Assembly (NCBI GenBank): GCA_905235855.1
Contig: CAJONE010000001.1
Location: forward strand, 62,001-126,000
Direction: 5' to 3'
DNA from: an uncultured Bacteroidales bacterium
GTDB lineage: Bacteria > Bacteroidota > Bacteroidia > Bacteroidales > P3
DNA: 64,000 nt
Part shown: positions 26,284-34,800 of the stretch, piece by piece
How positions within the stretch are numbered: position 1 is the stretch's first letter
Layout of the letters: each line of letters begins with the position of its first letter
Notes under the pieces: generated by a model
What the model was told of the DNA's origin: nothing
What the model saw: only the letters and a program-made list of their open reading frames with translations
Database searches by the model: none
Translations under genes and position numbers: made by a program

Positions 26284-26742
26284 ATGGTTGCTATGGAAGA
26301 TCTTGTTATTCAGTCAAATGATCAAAATATAGAAAAGGTAGAGTCTTTTCTATGGGATATATGCGAATCAAACCATATTACAGATTATTTCGGAATAATA
26401 TCTGTTCCAGTTGTTCAGGCTGTAAAAAACTCTATTCATCATGGAAATCATGATGATGATGGAAAAAAGGTATATATATCATGCAAATATATTCAGTCGG
26501 GTATCTCATTTAGTGTTTCAGATGAGGGAGAGGGCTTCGACCATTATAAATATGGTGAATTTCCCATGAATGATGGCGATAGAAAGGGTCTTTATCTGAT
26601 AAAACACCTCGCTGATAATGTTTCTTACGTTGACGGATGCCTTTCTATGGATTTTATGATATGTGGTGTTGATGAGCGATTTGCATCCATGAGACGCAAA
26701 GTCATTGAAAACTTTGGTGTGAAAAATACTGTGTCTGTATAG
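26284..26742 (+). CDS. RsbW-like ATP-binding protein (anti-sigma/serine kinase fold)
   Basis: A 152-residue single-domain GHKL ATPase. The N-box is PVVQAVKNSIHHGN near residue 42, the G1 box DEGEGFDHYKY near 79, and the G2-like segment KGLYLIKHLADNV near 100. Short proteins of this kind are switch kinases that bind a sigma factor and phosphorylate an STAS-domain antagonist. Neither an STAS protein nor a sigma factor is adjacent, so the partner must be elsewhere or the role is different. The start could be Met1 or Met4. The gene sits alone behind a strong promoter between DUF4175 and ybeY. Confidence 0.82.
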   Translation: MVAMEDLVIQSNDQNIEKVESFLWDICESNHITDYFGIISVPVVQAVKNSIHHGNHDDDGKKVYISCKYIQSGISFSVSDEGEGFDHYKYGEFPMNDGDRKGLYLIKHLADNVSYVDGCLSMDFMICGVDERFASMRRKVIENFGVKNTVSV

Positions 26743-26833
26743 AACGTATTTTATATGCCGGATTTGTTGTCTCCATTTTTGGAGCAGTATTTTCACTTAT
26801 TTTCTTTAAACTATTTGTCATTATACTTTGGCT

Positions 26834-26866
26834 TTTTTCCTTTATTCAAATCTCGTAAAGGAAAAA
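26834..26866. repeat. Perfect 11-bp inverted repeat upstream of ybeY
   Basis: TTTTTCCTTTA (26834-26844) and TAAAGGAAAAA (26856-26866) are exact reverse complements around an 11-base loop. No T run follows on either strand beyond the stem itself, so it may be a weak terminator of the preceding gene or a leader element of ybeY. Confidence 0.5.
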
Positions 26867-26954
26867 TAATTATCAGTATAAATAATTCATTTATATAGTG
26901 AATCATATATAAATTAAATTATATTTCTTTTTCATAATTAAACGGATTTTTATT

Positions 26955-27389
26955 ATGGCTGTTTCTTTTATCGAGAACATTGATGATTTTATTCTCACTG
27001 ACAAATCAATTTTACAGAGATGGCTTTCACAAATTATTCAAGAGGATGGTAAGAGAGTTGGAAAAATAGTGTATCTATTTAGTAACGATGAGTATGTTCA
27101 CGCTGTCAACAAACATTATCTTCGCCATGATACATATACAGATATAATCACATTTGACTACGTCGAGGGAGATCTCATTTCAGGTGATATTTTAATCAGT
27201 ATAGATAGAGTTAAAGAAAATGCCAGAAAGTTTTGCAGCACGTTTTCAGATGAATTGCACCGTGTAATTGTTCACGGAGTTTTGCATCTTTTAGGGCAAG
27301 GTGATAAGTCGAAACAGGAGTTGTTGGAAATGAGAAAAAAAGAGAATTCAGCACTTGCTAAATTACAAGAAATCACCGAAAAAAAATGA
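26955..27389 (+). CDS. ybeY: rRNA maturation RNase YbeY
   Basis: Single-strand-specific endoribonuclease acting in 16S rRNA 3' maturation and ribosome quality control. The 144 residues show NKHYLRHDTYTDIITFDY near residue 52 and SGDILISIDRVKENA near 76. The metal site is HGVLHLLGQGD near 107, with His107 and His111 but Asp117 where E. coli YbeY has the third His (HxxxHxxxxxH). Replacement of that His by Asp is, to my knowledge, common in Bacteroidetes. It is followed by mnmG after about 150 bases. Confidence 0.93.
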   Translation: MAVSFIENIDDFILTDKSILQRWLSQIIQEDGKRVGKIVYLFSNDEYVHAVNKHYLRHDTYTDIITFDYVEGDLISGDILISIDRVKENARKFCSTFSDELHRVIVHGVLHLLGQGDKSKQELLEMRKKENSALAKLQEITEKK

Positions 27390-27543
27390 ATTATTTAAAT
27401 AAGTGCTACAACTAAAGAATTATATCCAAATGTTATTTATACTAACAAAAATCAACAAAGTATAATCTTGCAAGTAACAAAGTTGGAATCATAAAAAAAA
27501 TTTCATAATTCGTTCCAATAAATAACATACTAATTGGATACCT

Positions 27544-29454
27544 ATGAAGTGGTTAAAATATGATATAGTTGTTGTTGGGGGAGGACACGCAGGTTCAGAG
27601 GCTGCAAATGCGGCAGCACAGATGGGCGTAAACACGTTGCTTGTGACACAGGATATTGATTCTATTGCACGAATGTCGTGCAATCCAGCTATGGGAGGTG
27701 TTGCAAAAGGACAAATCGTCAGAGAAATCGATGCTCTTGGGGGAATGTCGGGTATTATCACTGACAGGTCAGCAATTCAATATCGCATGCTGAATCGATC
27801 TAAAGGACCGGCTATGTGGAGTCCTCGTGCACAATGTGATAGGGCAATGTTCTCGTCAGAGTGGAAAAAACATCTTGAGCATATTCCAAATTTAAGTATT
27901 TGGCAAGATGAGGTAATTGAAATTATAGAGCGAAACGGCAGAGTAAGCGGGGTTCGGACACGAATGGATATTGAAATTCCTGCCAATGCCGTGATTTTAA
28001 CAAATGGAACATTTCTCAATGGTCGTATTTTTATTGGAGAAGTCTGTCTTGAGGGTGGAAGGATAGGGGAGAGACCAGCAAAAGGTCTTTCTGATTTTTT
28101 TCGCTCATTGGGTTTTGAAGTTGCTCGACTAAAAACCGGCACGCCTGTACGCGTAGATGGACGAACTATTGATTTTTCAAAGCTTGTAGAGCAACCAGGC
28201 GATGACAAGCCACAAGGTTTTTCCTTCCTACCTACCGAAAGGCGTTATGTAAATCAAAGGTCGTGTTTTATAGCATATACTAATGAGAAAACTCATGATA
28301 TACTACGCAAAGGATTTGACCGCTCTCCAATGTACAGGGGAATTATAAAAGGTCGTGGACCGCGATATTGCCCTTCCATAGAAGATAAAATAGTTCGCTT
28401 CTCGGATAAAAACCGTCATCAGCTTTTTGTCGAACCTGAGGGAAAAGAAACTGTATCATTCTATCTAAATGGTTTTTCATCATCGCTTCCGATAGAAATA
28501 CAAACGGAAGCACTACACTCTATTCAAGGATTTGAAAACTCCCGTATTATCAAACCCGGCTATGCCATAGAATACGATTTTTTTCCACCAACACAATTGA
28601 ACTATACTCTTGAAACCAAGATAGTCGAAGGGCTTTACTTCGCGGGACAGATTAACGGTACTACGGGGTATGAAGAAGCCGCATGTCAGGGTCTCGTTGC
28701 GGGAATCAATGCTGCGGCAAAACTCAAAGGACTTGAGCCACTCGTATTATCACGTGAGCAAGCATATATTGGTGTGCTTATTGATGACCTTGTCTCCAAA
28801 GGGGTAGACGAGCCATACAGAATGTTCACTTCACGTGCAGAACATCGTATACTGCTTCGTCAGGACAATGCGGACGAACGTCTTACCCCAATATCATACG
28901 GAAAATATCATCTGGCCAGCGAGCAACGTATGAGACTTGTGGAAAGAAAGCAAGAGAATTTTTCACATCTTGTTGAACTTTTATCCGTTTTGTCGGTCAA
29001 ACCATCGGAGGTGAACGAGAAAATGAGCGAATTGGGTACATCCCAATTGCGTCAGCGATCCGATTTAAAAAGTTTGTTGCTTCGTCCAGAAATCAGTATG
29101 TCGCAACTTGCAGAATGTTCGTCTGATTTCTCGCAAGCCATAGAGTCTATTCCATCGGATATACGTGAAGAGGTTGTCGAGTCAGTTGAAATATCAATAA
29201 AGTACGAAAGGTATATTGAGAAAGAACAAGAAGTGGCAAGGCGGGTTCTCAAGTTTGAGAATGTGATAATACCGTCAGACTTAAATTACCATTCTATATA
29301 TGCCATATCGTATGAGGCGCGAGAAAAATTATCTCGACAGAGACCTCAAACGTTAGGGCAAGCATCAAGAATAAGTGGTGTCTCGCCGGCAGATATTTCG
29401 GTATTGCTTGCCTACTGCGTTACACAAAAAGATTGTGGAAGGGAGAGTCGTTAA
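27544..29454 (+). CDS. mnmG: tRNA uridine-5-carboxymethylaminomethyl modification enzyme MnmG (GidA)
   Basis: FAD protein that, with MnmE, places cmnm5 on U34 of tRNAs. The 636 residues have the N-terminal dinucleotide fold VVVGGGHAGSEAANAAAQMG, SCNPAMGGVAKGQIVREIDALGG near 45, PRYCPSIEDKI near 278, GQINGTTGYEEAACQGLVAG near 367 and the C-terminal helical domain ending ISGVSPADISVLLAYC. Length is normal. It ends three bases before a parS-like palindrome; an mnmG-parS neighbourhood is classical near replication origins in several phyla. Confidence 0.97.
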   Translation: MKWLKYDIVVVGGGHAGSEAANAAAQMGVNTLLVTQDIDSIARMSCNPAMGGVAKGQIVREIDALGGMSGIITDRSAIQYRMLNRSKGPAMWSPRAQCDRAMFSSEWKKHLEHIPNLSIWQDEVIEIIERNGRVSGVRTRMDIEIPANAVILTNGTFLNGRIFIGEVCLEGGRIGERPAKGLSDFFRSLGFEVARLKTGTPVRVDGRTIDFSKLVEQPGDDKPQGFSFLPTERRYVNQRSCFIAYTNEKTHDILRKGFDRSPMYRGIIKGRGPRYCPSIEDKIVRFSDKNRHQLFVEPEGKETVSFYLNGFSSSLPIEIQTEALHSIQGFENSRIIKPGYAIEYDFFPPTQLNYTLETKIVEGLYFAGQINGTTGYEEAACQGLVAGINAAAKLKGLEPLVLSREQAYIGVLIDDLVSKGVDEPYRMFTSRAEHRILLRQDNADERLTPISYGKYHLASEQRMRLVERKQENFSHLVELLSVLSVKPSEVNEKMSELGTSQLRQRSDLKSLLLRPEISMSQLAECSSDFSQAIESIPSDIREEVVESVEISIKYERYIEKEQEVARRVLKFENVIIPSDLNYHSIYAISYEAREKLSRQRPQTLGQASRISGVSPADISVLLAYCVTQKDCGRESR

Positions 29455-29456
29455 AA

Positions 29457-29472
29457 TGTTTCACGGGAAACA
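29457..29472. other. parS-like 16-bp palindrome
   Basis: TGTTTCACGGGAAACA matches the ParB-binding consensus TGTTTCACGTGAAACA at 15 of 16 positions; the mismatch is in the central CGTG. It lies immediately after the mnmG stop. It could instead act as a short terminator hairpin (six-pair stem, four-base loop), but no T run follows. Confidence 0.5.
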
Positions 29473-29539
29473 TTAGGTACAAATATTTTGTTTTAAGCAA
29501 GATAGAAGGTTCGGGATAATGATGTACTGATTTATGACA

Positions 29540-30586
29540 TTATTGTTGGCTTAAAATAGTATCACGTATTTCGTTTTCGCTGACGGGAATGTCTATAATT
29601 GGTACGCCTAATTTTTTCAACAGTACGCATCGTATTTCACTATCGTGGGTTTTCTTGTCACGGTACATGTATTGAATAATTTCCTCAATGTCTTTCAGAG
29701 AATACTTTGGCAAATTCCTCCTGTTTTTTAACCATGTTTTGTATAGTGAAAGACATTCCTTTTCAAGACCAACTTTTTTCGTTGAAAGGTATATAGCGTA
29801 AAGCATACCTATCCCAACGGCTTCGCCGTGACTTATGGTACGGCCACATGCTGTTTCGTATGACTCGATGGCGTGGCCGAAGGTGTGACCAAAATTCAAC
29901 ATCTTCCGTATGCTCTGCTCGTGTGGATCTGCTTTTACCACTGCACGCTTGAAGTTTACACAGTAAGAAATCAATTCGTTATATGACCTTTCCTTAATAA
30001 ACACTTTATTCCAGTTTTCGTAGTTTGTAAGCAGCAATATTTTCATTATTTCGTATTCTCCAGAGCGTAGTTCTTTGTTGGGAAGTGATTCAAGAAAAGC
30101 TGGTTCGATGCATGTCAGTATTGGAAGATGAAAACAGCCAACCTGATTTTTGGTGTTATCGAGGTTAATTGCAGTTTTCCCGCCAATGGCCGCGTCGACC
30201 ATTGCTGTAAGGGTGGTGGGTATATTTATGTAACTGATACCTCTTTTATAAGTCGCTGCTATGAAACCTCCGGTGTCGCACACGCAGCCGCCACCCATAT
30301 TTACTATTATGGAGTCACGGTCAGCGTTGCTCACTACCAAGGATTTCCATACTTCATTCACGATTTCAATATCCTTGCATGCTTCGCCCGCCGGGAGTTC
30401 CAGAAATTCGGCATTTTCCAGTTCCTGAACATTATATACCAAGGTCGGTAGGCCGTGTTCCAGTACGTTCTCGTCGGTCAGAATAAAGTACTTTCGCTTT
30501 CTTTCGGCATTTAGTTTTTTTAGTCTGCGGTCAAGGGTTTTGAGTGCCGACAGGCGGTTTGAGATAATTATTTTCTGGTTGGTCAT
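29540..30586 (-). CDS. aroB: 3-Dehydroquinate synthase
   Basis: Second step of the shikimate pathway: cyclisation of DAHP to 3-dehydroquinate with NAD and a divalent metal, in the cytoplasm. The 348 residues contain VNMGGGCVCDTGGFIAATYKRG near residue 95, INIPTTLTAMVDAAIGGKTAINL near 120, the metal/substrate segment ELRSGEYEIMK near 171 and the second metal motif FGHTFGHAIE near 232. The product closely follows comF (34 bases), so the two probably share a transcript. Confidence 0.95.
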   Translation of the reverse strand: MTNQKIIISNRLSALKTLDRRLKKLNAERKRKYFILTDENVLEHGLPTLVYNVQELENAEFLELPAGEACKDIEIVNEVWKSLVVSNADRDSIIVNMGGGCVCDTGGFIAATYKRGISYINIPTTLTAMVDAAIGGKTAINLDNTKNQVGCFHLPILTCIEPAFLESLPNKELRSGEYEIMKILLLTNYENWNKVFIKERSYNELISYCVNFKRAVVKADPHEQSIRKMLNFGHTFGHAIESYETACGRTISHGEAVGIGMLYAIYLSTKKVGLEKECLSLYKTWLKNRRNLPKYSLKDIEEIIQYMYRDKKTHDSEIRCVLLKKLGVPIIDIPVSENEIRDTILSQQ

Positions 30587-30620
30587 AATTTTTGAATATT
30601 AGAGGTAATTTGATGTTTTG

Positions 30621-31325
30621 TTAGCCGGCAAAAGCGAGCGATGCAACACTTACTCTAACTCCCTCAACGTGTGAAAGTGTTTCATAGCAGGCTCGTATGG
30701 TCGCCCCTGTGGTTATTACGTCGTCTACCAGAAGTATGTGTTTCCCAGCAAGCTGTTGAGGATTTCTTACTTTAAAAGCTTCCACTACGTTGCGTGAACG
30801 AGCGATGTGGTTTTTGTGTGTTTGAGTTTCGGTGTAGCGGATGCGTGCGATGGCAAAGTTTTTTATGGGGCGTTTGAACCTTTTAACTATACCTTGACTT
30901 ATCTCGCGGCTTTGGTTAAAACCGCGTTTGTACCATCTGAAAAAGTGCAACGGCACGGGAATGATATAATCCACGTCGTCGAAACGGTGCGAGTCGGCGA
31001 TGGATTCTCCAAGCAGTTGACCGAATCTCGTTGCAAGGTGCAGGTTGCCGTGGTATTTTATCTCGTGTATTATTTTTTGCGAAACCTCACCTTTTTCGAA
31101 ATACATCAGTGATGTTGCCTTCACGTTGGGGATAGAGTTTTCCAACAGAAGTTCAAGTTGGTTGCCTGGCATGGGAGCAAAATCGGTGAAAGGTATATGA
31201 CTTATGCACTCGACGCATAACAGGCTTTCTTCACCTACAAGCTGTTCCCCGCACGCAATACAGGTGGGCGAGTACATAAGGTTTAGCAGGTCTTTGAGTG
31301 GATTAAAGGCGTAGATTGATTTCAT
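30621..31325 (-). CDS. comF: ComF family phosphoribosyltransferase-like protein
   Basis: The 234 residues have an N-terminal four-cysteine zinc site (PTCIACGEQL and LCVECISH), the ComF block IIPVPLHFFRWYKRGFNQSREIS near residue 117 and the PRPP loop HILLVDDVITTGATI near 185. ComF proteins are required for single-strand DNA handling in natural transformation in competent bacteria, but are widespread also where competence is unknown. The ATG at 31323-31325 was chosen over the upstream in-frame Met because the -7 box at 31359 lies upstream of it. Confidence 0.92.
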   Translation of the reverse strand: MKSIYAFNPLKDLLNLMYSPTCIACGEQLVGEESLLCVECISHIPFTDFAPMPGNQLELLLENSIPNVKATSLMYFEKGEVSQKIIHEIKYHGNLHLATRFGQLLGESIADSHRFDDVDYIIPVPLHFFRWYKRGFNQSREISQGIVKRFKRPIKNFAIARIRYTETQTHKNHIARSRNVVEAFKVRNPQQLAGKHILLVDDVITTGATIRACYETLSHVEGVRVSVASLAFAG

Positions 31326-31358
31326 TAGGTGGCTCTTCTGATCACAGGAAGTAGTGTG

Positions 31359-31366
31359 CAAATGTA
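31359..31366 (-). promoter_or_regulatory. -7 box of comF-aroB
   Basis: Minus-strand TACATTTG (TAnnTTTG) lies 34 bases ahead of the comF ATG. A -33 TTG at the expected distance is not visible. Confidence 0.5.
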
Positions 31367-31440
31367 AAAAATTTAAACGGCAAAATCAGTCCTGAGGTAA
31401 ATATAATGTAATAAAAGAAAGGATAATCAGGAAATAATCG

Positions 31441-31448
31441 TATCTTTG
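31441..31448 (+). promoter_or_regulatory. -7 box ahead of the structured RNA
   Basis: TATCTTTG matches TAnnTTTG. The implied transcript starts near 31455 and would run through the rod-shaped RNA to the terminator at 31743. A -33 element is not evident. Confidence 0.5.
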
Positions 31449-31514
31449 CAAGGTTCAACGTATAGATATAGAGTATGACATAATAGCGAAGAATACCGAT
31501 TATAATTGAGTTGA

Positions 31515-31658
31515 CGCTCTTGTTCTCCCTTGTGGAAAGTCTGGAAAACTGCCATCATGATACGAGAATAAGTAAGCGGACAGTTCACACGTTGGCGTGA
31601 ATACTTTCCCACTTATTTATATCATTGGTATTCCAGACACCACCACAGGAAATAAGCG
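31515..31658 (+). ncRNA. Rod-shaped structured RNA, candidate 6S-like RNA
   Basis: The non-coding stretch folds by inspection into one long interrupted hairpin. CGCT (31515-31518) pairs with AGCG (31655-31658). CCTTGTGG (31528-31535) pairs with CCACAGG (31643-31649) with one bulge, and GTCTGGAA (31539-31546) with TTCCAGAC (31631-31638) perfectly. CCA plus ATGATA near 31552-31562 pair with TATCAT plus TGG near 31619-31628, AATAAGT (31567-31573) with ACTTATT (31611-31617), and TTCAC (31584-31588) with GTGAA (31597-31601). Internal loops separate the helices. A -7 box lies upstream and an intrinsic terminator downstream, so a transcript of about 290 bases is plausible. The rod with internal bubbles resembles 6S RNA, but I cannot match it to a family. 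It may instead be a regulatory leader of the 31841 gene. Confidence 0.55.
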
Positions 31659-31706
31659 GACACCAAAGAAAATCATTCGCGTCTTTCTTTATGCCCTTAA
31701 CAGAAC

Positions 31707-31743
31707 AACGGCTTCCGGCTCAACGGTCGGGAGCCGTTTTTTT
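31707..31743 (+). terminator. Rho-independent terminator between RNA and T9SS gene
   Basis: AACGGCTTCCG (31707-31717) pairs with CGGGAGCCGTT (31728-31738), 11 bp with one G-T, loop of ten bases, followed by an uninterrupted T run to 31743. It lies 98 bases before the ATG of the large secreted protein. Confidence 0.85.
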
Positions 31744-31840
31744 GATCACAAACATTGCCAAACACAAAACAGGCCACAATAGAGACCTTAATAGGATTCA
31801 GATTAGAATCATTACGTCAAGTTTATTAAATCAAAAAGTC

Positions 31841-34800
31841 ATGAAAAATTTCAGAATTCTATTGGCAACATTGTTGCTGATAGCATTGGCGGTTCCAGAC
31901 GTTTTTGCCGATACTTGGGACGGTTCAGCCACTTCGTGGACGCGTGGTAGCGGAACGTCGGCAGACCCGTACCTTATTGAATGTGCTGCACATTTGGCCT
32001 ACCTCCAAGAGATGGTCAATGGCGGAGTCAGCACCTATAGTGGAAAATATTTCAAGATGACAACCAACATAAACTTGAATAGCAGAGCATGGGATGGCAT
32101 TGGCACAAGCAGTACTATCTGTTTTAAGGGCATATTCGATGGTGGTGGTCATTGCATTACAAGAATCAAAGCAACATCATCTGCACTTTTCAAGTATATC
32201 GATGGGGCATCCATAAAGAATCTTTCTACTGGTGGTTCTGGAGGGGCCGGTATCGTTCTCGAATCGTACGGTACAGTTACGGTGGACAACTGCCATAGTG
32301 CTGTAACAGTGATCAGCAGTGATGCGGCAGGTGGAATTATTAGCACAGTCGCCGGAGGGAAAGTCACTATTACAAACTGCTCAAACTCTGGCAATATCAC
32401 TGCGAATGCATCAAATGGAAACACGGCCAAAGCAGGTGGCATTATAGGTCTTGCCGGCGGAACAAACGGGCATATAATCACAAACTGTCACAACGCAGGT
32501 TCGATTCGGGGTAACAAAAATATTACAAGTTACAATACGTACAATCCAGCAGTAAACTACAACAGTGCATTTTCGGGGGGAATAGTTGGTTCTAATACTG
32601 TGACCCTTACTATTACGGCCTGTTACAACAGAGGGGATGTTTCCTCCAAAATTATGTATAGCTACAGCAATACTAACTATCATAGTACAAGTCTAACTCA
32701 AGAAACTTATTCGTTTTCTGGAGGTATGATAGGATACGCTAATTGTTCCAGTTCTTTTTACATCGATAAAAGCTATAACAGTGGACCAATAAGTGCGGAA
32801 GACACAACGATATTTACAAGTTGCACAGCAAAGGCGTACTCAAGAGCCGGAGGAATTGTTGGCTGGCGATCATCAGCAGATATTAATATAAAGAATTGTT
32901 ATAACACAAAGGATGTTTACGCCCATGCCTACTGTTCCGGCGCATCTATAAATCCGGTATCGAGATCTGCAGGTATTTCTGATTATGCGAATACAACAAA
33001 CTGCTATAACACTGGCACATTGACCGCTAACACAAGCAAAGCCGGTATAAGCAATGGCACCGTTTCTAATTGTTACTATTTGGAAACCTGTGGCAGCGCC
33101 AATGGAGAAGGAACGAGCAAATCTGCTATGATAATGAAATCAACCGCATTTCCGGCAATGCTTAATGCCAGTGAAGAGGTCTTTTGTATGGATTTAACGC
33201 CCAACGTGAATGACGGCTACCCAATCTTTGGATTTTTCAGCGTATGCGAAGTGAACACCGATGCCGCCACTAATGTTGGTTTTACTACAGCAACACTCAA
33301 CGGTTCCTATACGCTTGGAGAATATTGGCCGTCAGGCACACCAGACGTACAGGGATTCGCCTATAAAAAAAGTTCAGCCTCAACCTACGACACTGTTTAT
33401 GCCAATAACGGCAACCCGATGTCTTATAGCCTTTCGGGACTTGAAAACGGAACGACCTACAAGTATAAAGCCTTTGTGACAAAGAATGGTCTTACTATAT
33501 GTGGAAGCGAACAGTCGTTTACCACGCGCAGTTGTTCCACAGCACTTTCGGCCCGGATAGACGCGTCGGCAACCATGGTTTGTGACGGCGACACGGCCAC
33601 TTTCACCGCTGTCGGCAGTTCGTCATACTCGGAGAACTTCGCCTACGTTTGGAATACCGGTCAAAATACTGCTACAATTCATGCTACACAAAATGGCACC
33701 TATACCGTAAGCGTAACCGACGACAACGGATGCTCAGTGAGCAAGAGCGTAACATTGACGGTTAACCCAAAGTATGGTGATGTGCCGGTGGCACAGACGA
33801 TATGCGATGGTGAGACACTCAACTTCTTCGGAACAATACTGACAACAGCTGGTACATATATCCACAACGGAACAACTTTCGCAGGGTGCGACTCAATAGT
33901 GAATCTCACGTTGACAGTGAACCCGCAGCCTTCGGTAGCCATTAGTGGTAACACAGCATTTTGCGAAGGGCAAAATACTACTCTAACAGTCACCGGAGGC
34001 TCTTCGTATCTGTGGAACAATGGCGCAACAACATCGAATATAACCATAAACAACGGCGGAACATACAGCGTTACTGTGACCGACGCCAACGGATGTAGTA
34101 GCACCGCATCACAAACCGTCACAGCCAATCCATTGCCGAACATCACAATCAGCGGCGACACCTCGTACTGCCAGGGAGGTAATACAATGCTTCAGGCCAA
34201 TGGTGCTGATAACTACATGTGGAGTACGGGTTCGTCCGATGCATCCATACAGGCTTATAATGCCGGCACTTATACGGTGACGGGTACTAACGCCAACGGC
34301 TGCAGCAATATCGCTGCGGTGTCGGTGATAGAAAATCCTATATATAACATCTCCGTTGCCGAGTCACTGTGTCAAGCTGATAGCTATGATTTTTGTGGAC
34401 AAACACTCACGACTGGCGGCGTATACAGCCATACACTGCTAACGACCTCGGGTTGCGATTCTGTCATCAGCCTCACGTTGACCGTGAACCCACTGCCAAC
34501 GGCAACAATTAGCGGAGAAACATCGTTCTGCGAAGGGCAGAGCACAACGCTGACCGCTACAGGCGGAGTTTCATACCTCTGGAACGATGGCACCACAACA
34601 CAGAACCACACCGTCAGTGACGTAGGTACATACAGCGTGACTGTGACCGATGCCAACGGATGCACAGGAACAGCATCGCAAACGGTGACTATGAAGACGC
34701 TGCCGACAATCACTATAAGCGGAGATACAACGTTCTGTGAAGGACGTAACGCCACCCTTACAGCGCTGGGCGGCGCAAGCTTTGTTTGGTCAAACGGATT

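Noticed and set aside
31531-31550. GGAAAGTCTGGAAA resembles the conserved 5' core of RNase P RNA
   Set aside because: The matching 3' core (ACAGAA...) and the expected length and helices are absent; the stretch is instead one arm of the long hairpin.
31625-31840. In-frame N-terminal extension of the large T9SS protein from an ATG at 31625
   Set aside because: It runs through the structured RNA and terminator and places the signal peptide internally; the ATG at 31841 begins a perfect signal peptide.
33700-34755. Long open frames on the minus strand inside the T9SS repeat gene
   Set aside because: They are antisense shadows of the repeated Thr/Gly-rich codons, with no signal, domain or promoter of their own.
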